Shown here piece by piece: positions 54,486-64,000 of a stretch of 64,000 bases of DNA. This DNA is from Gracilaria gracilis (taxonomy: Eukaryota; Rhodophyta; Florideophyceae; Gracilariales; Gracilariaceae), in the NCBI GenBank assembly GCA_030374805.1, contig JARGSG010000197.1:1302001-1366000 (forward strand). Reading direction: 5' to 3'. Made by a program: the position numbers and the translations under genes. Positions within the stretch are counted from its first letter, which is position 1; each line of letters begins with the position of its first letter. The notes beneath the pieces were generated by a model. It ran no database searches. It was not told where the DNA came from and saw only the letters and a list, made by a program, of their open reading frames with translations.

Positions 54486-57400
54486 TGTCTCTCCGCTTAG
54501 AAGTCATACATCTTACACGGATACCCGGTACTGCCAACGGATCAATCCGCGTTAAAGATTCCACTTGCAACACCGGTACTGCCAATGGATGTTCCATACT
54601 TCTAGGCTGTATGAGCCTGGAGAAGTCGTTCGGACTGTAACCGAGTAATCATGCTGCTGTCCCGTATTGGATTATTGGTTAGCTCTGTTGAGTGCGGATC
54701 ACTCATTTGAGGTTATTCTATTTGGTTGTTTCTACTGATTGTTCTCAGTTTCAGGTTCTTTTCACCCTCCGGTAACGATGAGCGCAGCCAAGCGGTCCGG
54801 TGACCGTAGTGCTTGTTCGTCCGAACCCCACTCGGTGGATCCCAGAGGAAATCGGAGATACATCTGTGATACAGAATGGATATAATTCTCCTAAGATTTC
54901 GCACTCTTTTGATAGAGTACAGATATATTTCGCTTATATTGTTATATTAGACATCATTTTTGCAAGAGTCTGATGGAAGATCTTGATACACGTTTGATGT
55001 ATTTGTGAAATAGTTTTGAGCCTATTCGGGTATAGAAAATCTCAAAATATATGTAACTTTTATCAGGAGTTCATCAAAGCTGATTAAAGTTATATCAAAT
55101 ATGTTACCATTTAATACCTTGAGTGCGTTAAAACTATAGGAACCTATATTATTTCCATATATATCTCATATCCATTCGTTATGCATCTGATACTATACCT
55201 ACGTTCTTCAAAGATATCATTCCTATATCAGACCTGTATCTTGGATTTCCACTGGGGGATGCTGACGTACCCGGTGGCGCGCGGTCTGCCCCTGAGAGTT
55301 CCGATTGCATCTAGAAGAAACCCGGAAGCCGGAAGCCTTCATCGAAGTCGTCGTTGCCTCCCGTGGCGCAGTCCTCAGGTGCCCCGGGAAAGAGGCCGGA
55401 CACTGCTGCTACAGGTAATGATGCGCTCGTTAGCGAGTTACAGCTGAATTTTCAGACTCTAAATGCCCAGATTTCTGTGCTGCCGAGCTCTCATTTTGCA
55501 CTCGTCACTGAGGTCGATACACTCCGCATGAGGATTGATGCCGATCTCTTCGGAGGTGTATCTGAAGATCTATGTGTGCTACGGACCGATGTGAACTCTG
55601 CATTGGAGGTCCTACGTAGCTACACAGGGTTGGTTGATGAAGTTGATTCGCAGTTCAACCGCGTTTGAGTTCCCCTTGACACGTCAGAAGACGCCATCAG
55701 AGGTGAAGAAAACGTCCCTGACACACAACCTGTGGTATCCAGTCGCGCACTTTATCGTGATCGCGCAAAGATTAACTCCGACAGGATAGTTCACAATGGC
55801 GACGACTCTGACTCGTCCTAGTCATCTGTGCATTCTCACCGATCGGCAGATTCCTCTTCTTCGGACTCGTGTATGGACGCTGATCGACATCGTTTTGTTC
55901 GCTCGTCGCACTCGGGCCGCTCTACAGCCACCCACGGTGAGTTTAGGGTCCGACAGAAGGGAAGGAAGCACTCTGATCTGAGGGCACTGAAGTCTACTAA
56001 CCCTTTATACAAGAAGCTTTTACCGTACCGGTCTTACCGGTTTGAGGACTTCAGCTTGGATCGTACACCCCGCGGTAATGGGAAGGTGAAGGACTGTATC
56101 AAAATCAGGCCTTTGTCGTTCCGTAACCAGTACTTTACTGGAGAAGACCGAATTATAGTATTGGACTTTCTCTCACGCTTTGCTACAGAAGCCGACATCG
56201 CAGGGATGAGTAACGGACAGGCATAGGTCGTCTTACCGTACTTATTACGTAAATTGGATAAAGATCAATACACCTCTGTCAGAGGTTCATATCGCGCCTC
56301 TGAGGGAGGGATCACCTGCTGGCCAAAAGCAGCGCAATATTTATTCCGTTCTAACGCGACCGGGACTGCTGTTCAGGAAGCTATCCTGGCGTTACGGGAT
56401 ACGAAGCAACGCACAAAGGAGACGGAGATCGAAATTTCATTTACACTGAACAAAGCTTTCCACCGATGTCGGAACGTTTATACCGCTGAAGAGCGTTGCA
56501 CAATGTTTATCGGCAGGTTGGACCTGGCTGTTCGCACTCTGGTCGCCCAACGTCATGAGAATAGGAGACGGGTAACCTACATCCAGCTGGTACAATACGC
56601 AAAGTCCGATGGAGACGCCCTTCGCGCTCGCACGGGTAGCCGTATCAAATCAGAGGCCTTACCCCTAGAAGGCGCTCCGTCGTCAATTTTACTGCTGCCC
56701 CAGGAGCACTATCGTCAAGAGGTCGATGACATGCACTGTACACAGAATGAACTGGTTTCTGTCGCAACTTCGGAGGTCCCGTCCACCACGATTGCCTCGT
56801 GTGAAACGGATACTCAGGTGCTGTACGCAGATCGTCCTCGCACACGAAAACCCCCAGGTCCTATACTTCACTGGTAATCGCTACCAGAATCCTGGATGGA
56901 TGGACGCTCGCGTGGTGAAGTTCCAAGACAACCGGATGCCCGAGACTCCTTCCAGATTGATCTGTCACCTGTGCTACACCCACGGGCATGTGTCTCCAAA
57001 TTTACTCTCACTTTGAGGGAAATGCCCAAGGTTGTGGTTAACTAAGAAGCACTGACCCCGGAAGAACAGGCATCCATATCTGCCACCGCCTATTTGTCTG
57101 CGAAGACCGAGTTTCCTCGTACGCCCTCGCCAGCAAATGCTGTCTTGTTGCAACAATAGGGTTATTCTAGGATCCCTGTTTTGTTGGTTCAGTCCGCTAC
57201 TGCTGCCCTATCCGCAGCCGTGAATAGTTCTGTCACTGTTCCACAGGCCTCCCCATCTGCGGCAGTCGTGCAGAGCGCCGTTCCCGCTAGAACGGATATC
57301 ACCCAGGAAAACTGAGTGAGAGAATCTCCATTAGAGAGGCCCCCGAGTCGAATTTATCGGCGCCCGAGGCGTACCAGCCTCGCTCTCCGGCCAAAATCTT

Positions 57401-58495
57401 TTCGACGAAATACTTGACCACCCCAGACGTTAACTCTACCTTCATTGGTGTGTTGCGTTGCCCGTGGATGCGGTATGGGAACAACCGGATCCCGGATTGA
57501 GTCATGGTGATGGCCAAGTGAAACTACAAGGTTTTCGCAGACTTTGGGCTATTCACTCAATATATGGTGCACCATCTGTCTATTCCAGATACAGATGCTG
57601 GCCCCAATTTCATTGGTAAATAGTTATTACCGCCGGAAGGGCGTGTCCGTATTCTTCAGGGACCCGTCGTGGACGTAGCCGACGGCAGAAATAACTCTCT
57701 GAAGACTGCAGGTATGGTTTCACTCATTTTGAGGATTGGCAACTGTGTCGTGCAGCTCTAGTTCGTCGTCGGTAGGACGCTAGCTGCCCTTGTTATTTTG
57801 TAAGGTTACTTCTGCGATCGATACGTCTAGGCAACACGCCCGCGCTCGGGTGGAGTTGAATTGGAAGATGGCGTGGTAGTACCGATTTTTTGTCGCTTGC
57901 ATAGGCACTGCCGATCCAAATTGATACCACTCCCAGCCCCCCTACAAGATTCGTCACCTCCAAAGGAGTCGCCCAAGCTAATTGTTGCACGTTCGGTGGC
58001 AATCCCGCCAGAGTCCCAAGTGATGGTAAACGTTACAGCTGCACCCTTTGGTCTAAGAATTGTTCAAAAACCCACCTCTTTATACGATAAGTATCAGCTT
58101 GCCTTGGCAAACGGGGTCGTCCAGATTTCTGGTGGGCAGCGTTTTCAGGTTTTGATAGCCAACTTTGGCGAGAAGCCCCATAACCTAGCGAAAAAGTAAG
58201 TGGTTGGTACTGTGCTTCCACACCTTACGGCGTTAATCCCTATAAAGTTCTCTGCCGCAGAAGTACTCGGGATCTTCGAACCTGCAATGGAAATGGATAA
58301 ATCTGCACCTAAGGAGGGGAAAAAAGAAGTCATCTCTCCTCCCGAGAAGGTTGAATGCACAAACGATTCGGAAAAGAGGGCCACCCCCACGAGTTACGAC
58401 AAGCTCAACCCTGTAAATGAGTTGGAAGAGTTAGACCTTGGCTACGTGCCGGAATCTCATCGTCAGAAGTTACGTGAAATGTTGCGTGAGTTCAA

Positions 58496-59390
58496 CTACC
58501 CGAATCGAGATCTAGCGTGACGTTCGGAACGGAACATCTGCAAGAAGATAGACCGCGGAAAGCGACGGAGGTGACGGAATTCAGCACAAAGTATCGGTCG
58601 CACCCAACATACGTAATTCTGGTGCACCCCTGCTAGAGGACCCCGCTCTGGAACGGAGGGAGCCAACGCCGCGAGTTGGTCGCCGTAGCCAATTTTACCT
58701 TGAGTTCGATAGAAGGCCACGTCAAAACAGTGCTCCTCGAGAACCGAAAACTCTGAAGTCGTTCTGTGAAGCCCCTGGTAAGCGAGACGGATCATCGCAG
58801 TTTGCGCTTGAGCACCGCTCTCGCCGCGTTGATGAACAACCACGTGGACCGGCACGGCTACAATGGTACGCATGTCGAAGTTCATGGTGACCCGGATATG
58901 GAGTTCACCCGAAAGTAAACCGCTGTCATCAGCGTACTGCTCAATGAGACCATCGTTCTGCACCATCCTGGGGTGAAACCAAGGCGCACCGCGATAGCGC
59001 GCAGGTTGGTACCGTGGCTCCACATTGTCCAGCTCATCTTAAGATGGAAGATTGATCGCCACCGGCGCTTGAAGAATGACGTTCGGAGCGGTGAAAACCC
59101 CAGCCGGCTCGTTGCCGTGATGAGATCCCGAAGTGAACAACGGAGCAGTCTGAAAACCAGAGAAAAACCCCTTTGCAGGCTGATCCAATCAGATTGGATC
59201 CGCTCAGCGGAGTTCCGCCGAGGCTGTTCGGATTATTCATCGCAGGAGGCGGGAAATCTGTTTGAGAAGCTGAAGAACGGTGCGGTATAGGCTGGTGGTT
59301 TTTGTCTGCACACAGGAGTTGGGACGTGTGTGGGAGACAGTCACTAGATGCGTCATCGCTCGAAGCGGCTTGGCTTTTACCCACATCCAT
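58496..59390 (-). other. Opposite-strand open block inside the Gypsy-like element
   Basis: Two minus-strand frames (59390 to 59034 and 59023 to 58496) together cover almost 900 bp; the first starts at an ATG (MDVGKSQAASSDDASSD). The sequence is not like the rest of the Gypsy-like element. It may be part of another inserted element's gag-like gene; I do not recognise the family. Confidence 0.3.
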
Positions 59391-59449
59391 GGTGCTTCTT
59401 CGAACCTCTTACGAGTTAATTTTGTAGCCTAGGGAGGGGGGAGATGAAG

Positions 59450-60262
59450 TGCAACGGCTTCGCTTGGAGTTCACCTCGGATGCGAGCCATATGAATATGA
59501 AGAAGCTACACTTCAGGGAAGGTAATTATGATTTTTTTCAACCCAAAGTTCATGGTGGAAGGGCCCCAATTGGTATTGGTTATGAGTGGCGTGGCAGTAA
59601 GTAGGTTAATACACGTGTAAGTGTGCAGGCCGCCCTTCTTGGGGATACATGAGGTTATTTCTATCTATCTATTTATTTACTTATTGCACTACTGTGCAGG
59701 GCTGCCGACCACCACTACTTAGGTGTGTGAGCTGGGACAGTCCCGGTGAACTAAACATGAGCAAGAGAGTGTTCGGCTCTGACTCAGGAATCCTTGGTGC
59801 ACGATATTTTCCTACTTGATAGTCGGCTCTTTGAATAGAACTAGTCATCCACCTCGTGAAGTCAACAGCACGACTTGCCGCCAATAGTGCGTGTGTTACC
59901 AGTCTTTTTGTACTGTTCTTGTCGCTGTTTAACAGGTGTTGCTTACCCCAATTACCGATGCTGCTCGTTTGCCCTTGGCCCATTTTTCATACCTGGTCTC
60001 GCATTCTGCGGTCCACGGTACCACTATTGTGAGCACCATACACCTTGGGTGACGTCACCGATCCACCTCATAGTATACCCCTCCAATCCCGACTCCTCGG
60101 CGCCCTGCCACCCTCGATTCCCTCGTCGAGACGGTGGGTCCCGTTCTTACACCCGGTTCACGCACCCATCCCGCGAGTGGCTCTGTTTGCTCAGCTACCC
60201 CACTTGGGGAAAGATCCAGAACGTCTTCGTGCGTTTCTGTCGTCTGGGTTTGCACTACAACT
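59450..60262 (+). repeat. Gypsy-family LTR, right copy
   Basis: It begins TGCAACGGCTTCG and ends near 60262. It has the same microsatellite near 59660-59690 and landmark GTCGAGACGGTGGGTCCC near 60125. Confidence 0.75.
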
Positions 60263-60267
60263 TCCAG

Positions 60268-62090
60268 TACTGACAGAGCAGTACTATCAAGAGCAATCTT
60301 CCTATTTAATTGCTTTACCGGTTCTAAGATCATGAGCTCGTTCAAATTGGCAAAAAAATACGCCCCGTCTATTCTAGGTGCCTGTAGAGCAATTCGCCAC
60401 CCTCGTTGATCTCGCTCTCGCTGCAGTTGCACTTCGCATATCTGCCGGAATTCCGGATGTGCCTCAGATGATGAGGATGGCAGGAATCTGGTAGAAGAAT
60501 TCATATCTGTTGGACTGGATTGTTGACACTCTCAGTTGTCCACTTGTTGGATTTGCCCCGTTGAGTCGAGAGGCAAGGTATACGTGAGATGTCATGGCCG
60601 GAATTGCACAGAGATATTTGTTAGTTTAATATATTTTAGTGATCCCTATATAAGCAGTGGCTCAGCGGAAATCCCCCCTGGGAAGTAAACTCAACCGAGT
60701 ATTCGGCCCTAAGTATTTCGCCTGCGCGGGACTGCGACTCCTTTTGGAGAGCGTCCGTGTGAACCACGATATTACTTATCCACCTCGTGTCTTTGAGGAG
60801 TTGCCGCCTACTTACGGATCTTATCAATGCTTGTTTCTTGTTAGTTTTCCCGTCACTGTGGTCGTTCTCTGTCCTGTTTACATTCTTTATTTCCCTGCTC
60901 TCCTGTTTCCTCTTTTGTTCTGGGTCCGTGTTCCGTAGAAACGGCCTCTTGGCTCCTTTCTTTCTTCTTCTTTTGCTCTTACTGTGGGATTGGGTCTCCC
61001 ACATCTGTGAGCTGCTTAACATTATTGGGTTCCCCATTGTGGCCGATCACTCGCCCAACTCTGTTTGTTATGAAGAAAAGGGTTGCCCAGAGTTACATCG
61101 GTCACGTGTTAATCTTATCGGAGGGCTCCTTTGCGGTGCCGCCTTTCACAGGGAGCAAGGCTGAACACGTGGGGTGCATCTTCGCTCATGCGGGTGGTTT
61201 CTCCGTTCGTGTGATGGCTTTCTTCCCACAATACCCTTCGAAGTATGGTCAGTGAAGACCTACTCAAAGCTCACACAGATCAGGCCGGCACCAGAGCCCT
61301 GTAGCGTACACTCAGAGATCGCGTCCATTCGAAAATATCACAATCCGCTGTAAAAATCGGAGACAAAGTGTTGTACTCTTAGCGCACGGCGGCGAACAAC
61401 GAACCAGACGACTGGCGCCCTGCCATGGCCGTCTATCCGCAACAGCACATCGTTGAAGTTCGTCGAATTCCAAAGGGACGTATATCCCGTACCTCATACG
61501 AAAATATACGACTCCACCCGACCTCCACTCTCGCACGGGAATTAGGGGGAGGTTTAATGCTGAAATATAATGACCTGACTCTATACACGCCATCGGACGA
61601 GGAAAAAGCGGGTCAGAACTCAACCCCATTTATGGCATGCAACACCAAGGAGGCTGCCTACAAGGACGTTGGAAGCTACTATGATGGCTAGATAGAAGAA
61701 CCACGAATGAATGGTGGGCACAAGTTGAAGTCCAACGACGAAATGATTCTGAAGAGTACCCAGAGCATTATCGGTTCTCGTAAGGTAACAGCTCGAGGGC
61801 TCCAATTCGCTCCATAGTGAATTTTTCAGAAAGCCGTACAGAAGGAGCACCATGATAATTGGTTCGAAGCAAACGAAGAAGTGAGAGAGTAAGATTTCTC
61901 GCGCCGAGCAAGTTTCATCTCTTCTCACACGGTGTACGAAGTGAAGCACGATAAAAATGGTGTCCGAAAGCTCAAGGCTCGCTTGGTCACACATTCTAAC
62001 CGAAGAGATCCGAAGAACGAGATCTGCAAATATTGTTTGAACGCCGAGATGATAATAAAGTACACTCACGCGAGGGAATATCAACAATGT
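60268..62090 (+). mobile_element. Copia-like fossil, continuation (integrase end and start of reverse transcriptase)
   Basis: Directly after the Gypsy-like insertion the sequence carries an integrase post-core segment (MSSFKLAKKYAPSILGACRA near 60330-60390). An LTR-like interruption (about 60520-61225) follows, then the integrase C-terminal region (VEVRRIPKGRISRTSYENIR near 61455) and the start of a reverse transcriptase domain (VYEVKHDKNGVRKLKARL near 61930-61990). The order fits the piece ending at 53662. It breaks off near 62090 and no right LTR was found. Old and broken in many places. Confidence 0.65.
60520..61225 (+). mobile_element. Solo LTR-like insertion, distant relative of the Gypsy-family LTR
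   Basis: It interrupts the integrase region of the Copia-like fossil. It shares the layout and several words with the Gypsy-family LTR (AAGTAAACTCAACCGAGTAT then TTCGGCCCTAAG, against AGTAAACGCGGACAAGCGAG then TTCGGCTCTGAC). A TATA-like TATATAAGC is at about 60648. Edges are approximate. Confidence 0.4.
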
Positions 62091-62381
62091 CCATGAAATA
62101 GGGATACTATGGGCAGCACCCAAGCGGGGACGAAAGAGCGTGCCGCGACGATAACAACGGGACACGAGGCAGGCGTGCAGCACCGGTAGCGGCGGCGGAA
62201 AGACCCCATGGGAAACTAGACGATGAAGAATCGGCTAGGGGGTGCTCGCGGTCTACCACAATGAGCTCTGACTGTCGGGAGGTATCTACGTACATCTCCG
62301 GGGGCAGCAGCCACGTGTCGAAAAAGAATAAACAATCTACCTACTAAGCGGTCCCATAATGGTGACACGATGACTGTCACG

Positions 62382-62840
62382 ACACCCAGTGACTGCAATT
62401 AAAGTGGCCTACATTATTTACGGTAACAAAGCTGAGGGGGAAGAAATATATAATAATGTAGCCCACAATAAATTAGGTACCACATTATTTATGGTTCAGA
62501 ACTAAATATTGTGGGCTACATTAATTAAAAAAGGCGTTCATAAAGCGGGTATCCACCTTCATAATCTTAATACAAAAGTACTTGAAGAAAGCACAGAATC
62601 AAAGAAAAACACGGTTGTTACTCATACGGAGCAAACAAACCAAGAAACAAATTGTATTAGCTTACAATCAGCAAGTGAAGTGCTCAGAACCTCATAGAAG
62701 ATCATATTAAAACCGTAATAGGTGATAAATTGAAAATATATTTAGCTTTCAATCGATATAGAAACCTATTTTAATGTGGTGCACATTGACTTGGTTACCA
62801 CATTATTTTCTCACCCACTTTAATTGCAGTCACTGGGTGT
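62382..62840. mobile_element. MITE-like element with perfect 26-bp inverted ends
   Basis: 62382-62407 (starting ACACCCAGTGACTGC) and 62815-62840 are exact reverse complements. The 459-bp A/T-rich interior has no coding potential. It contains nested inverted repeats: a perfect 16-bp pair (TAATGTAGCCCACAAT at 62454-62469, partner 62508-62523) and a 9-bp pair TAATGTGGT (62772-62780) / ACCACATTA (62797-62805). Flanks do not give a clear duplication. The perfect ends suggest a young non-autonomous DNA transposon; none of the transposases in this window can be tied to it. Confidence 0.85.
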
Positions 62841-62935
62841 ACCGTACGCGTGAGCAATCTCTAAGGTGCACCCATGTGCACACTACATAACTAAAAACTA
62901 TATTATGCACTCATAAGGTGGCAATTTTCATTGTA

Positions 62936-64000
62936 CTACTCTAACCTCCCAGGGCTGATAATATGACCGAGATATTCTACCTCCCTGGTGAAGAATTCGC
63001 ACTTACGGAGGTTCAGCGTTACTCCAGGGTCTCTCAAAGAGTTTATAACTTCTCTAACATGGTGAAAATGTTCCTCTACCATTCTGGAGTATATGATGAC
63101 ATCATCGATGTACACCAGAGCGGTTCTCCACTTCAACTTCGAAAAGATTATCCTGCGATCCAGGGTACCACTTTTGTGAGGACCATCTCTCTCTGGGTGA
63201 CTTCATCGATCCACTCCACTTTTCACGTATCCAATTCCAAGTCTACGTTCACGGGACCGCTTTGCAGAGCTCATCGTTACCGGAGGGTGAAAAGAACCAG
63301 AAACTGATAACAATCAGCAGAAACAACCAAATAGAATAATCTCAAATGAGTGACTGGCACTCAACAGAGCTAACCAACAATCCAATACGGGACAGCAACA
63401 TGATTACTCGGTTAGAGTCCGAACGACTTCTCCAGGCTCATACAGCCTAGAAGTATGGAACATCCATTGGCAGTACCGGTGTTCCGAGTGGAATCTTTAA
63501 CGCGAATGGATCCGTTGGCAGTACCGGGTATCCGTGTAAGATGAATGACTTCTAAGCCAAGAGACCTGTTTATGGTTGAAACCCAGACGGGAGAAAAACA
63601 TGACGACGTTCGGTATCTTCCTCCCAGATGGGGTAACCGAGCAAACAGAGCCCCTCGCGCGATGGGTGCGTGAACCGGGAGTAAGAACGGGACCCACCGT
63701 CTCGACGAGGGAATCGAGGGTGGCAGGGGGCCCGAGGAGTCGGGATTGGAGGGGTATACTATGAGGTGGATCGGTGACGTCACCCAAGGTGAATGGTGCT
63801 CACAATAGTGGTATCGTGGACAGCAGAATGCGAGACCATGTATGAAAAATGGGCTAAGGGCAAACGAGCAGCATCGGTAATTGGGGTGAGCGACACCTGT
63901 TAAACAGCGACAAGAACAGTACAAAAACACTGGTAACACACGCACTATTGGCGGCAAGTCGTGCTGTTGACTTCACGAGGTGGATGACTAGTTCTATTCA
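62936..64000 (-). mobile_element. Gypsy-family element, rearranged copy running off the right edge
   Basis: Read on the minus strand, the LTR family enters at the window edge, ends near 63567 and is followed by the leader also seen after the left LTR at 54.5-54.8 kb. It then passes directly into a reverse transcriptase piece (63136 to 62936, with VYIDDVIIYSRM, the Ty3/Gypsy active site, and EVEYLGHIIS). Between leader and reverse transcriptase, at about 63150-63235, lies a short LTR piece in the opposite orientation. The copy is partial and broken. Confidence 0.75.

Larger units (their letters stand above)
53667..60262 (+). mobile_element. Ty3/Gypsy-like element nested in the Copia-like element
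   Basis: The ends are two LTRs of about 815 bp in direct orientation. The flanks TCAAG (53662-53666) and TCCAG (60263-60267) are a near-match 5-bp duplication. Internal parts in order: gag-like sequence (about 55180-57020, for example YRFEDFSLDRTPRGNGKVKD near 56040), pol sequence before reverse transcriptase (about 57840-58520, with VARSVAIPPESQVMVNV), and an 880-bp piece best read on the opposite strand (59390-58496). No reverse transcriptase or integrase remains. LTR divergence is substantial, so the insertion is old. Many breaks. Confidence 0.75.

Noticed and set aside
60781-61164. Hydrophobic ORF (Phe/Leu/Ser-rich) as a membrane protein
   Set aside because: It lies in a T/C-rich solo LTR-like insertion and its hydrophobicity follows from pyrimidine-rich codons.

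Overview
This window looks like nuclear DNA of a plastid-bearing eukaryote, most likely a multicellular red alga. That is an inference from three things: intron-poor host genes, a plastid-type uroporphyrinogen decarboxylase with a transit-peptide-like leader, and short gene islands set in nested transposons. No bacterial operons, rRNA or convincing tRNA genes were seen.

Layout. 1-2.2 kb: no gene recognised. 2.3-7.2 kb: a decayed CACTA/Tnp2-like DNA transposon with a divergent partner ORF. 8.4-17.2 kb: the host gene island. It holds a broken EF-hand gene and a broken plastid uroporphyrinogen decarboxylase that share a very GC-rich divergent promoter, then an intact ubiquitin-like membrane protein, an intact FGGY (xylulokinase-type) sugar kinase, a doubtful spliced gene, a hairpin-rich LTR-like remnant, and an intact secreted von Willebrand A-domain protein. 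17.4-19.5 kb: a nearly whole pogo-like transposase. 21.6-26.5 kb: a young Copia element with a perfect 5-bp target duplication and a copia-type half-tRNA primer site. 26.6-27.2 kb: the end of a thiamine-diphosphate enzyme gene. 27.7-29.7 kb: a Ty3-like gag-protease fossil.

29.95-32.23 kb is the most unusual stretch: about forty exact or near copies of the interrupted palindrome ACC-N5-GGT, at first spaced about 50-55 bp apart with unrelated sequence between. It is followed by a TATA box framed by two GGTGCACC palindromes and by an ORF with a SANT/Myb-like region. 33-46 kb carries two Harbinger-type and three more pogo-type transposase remnants, a Rab-like GTPase fragment and AT-rich DNA with no gene.

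47.4-49.9 kb is a Mutator-like element with about 245-bp inverted ends. 51.5-62.1 kb is a nest: a Ty3/Gypsy-like element (53.67-60.26 kb) sits inside the integrase region of a Copia-like element, and a related solo LTR sits further along it. A 459-bp MITE with perfect 26-bp inverted ends lies at 62.38-62.84 kb, and a rearranged Gypsy-like copy runs off the right edge on the minus strand.

Only three protein genes look whole and host-like (ubiquitin-like membrane protein, FGGY kinase, vWA protein), plus the 217-residue SANT-like ORF. The rest is decayed host sequence or mobile DNA of several ages.
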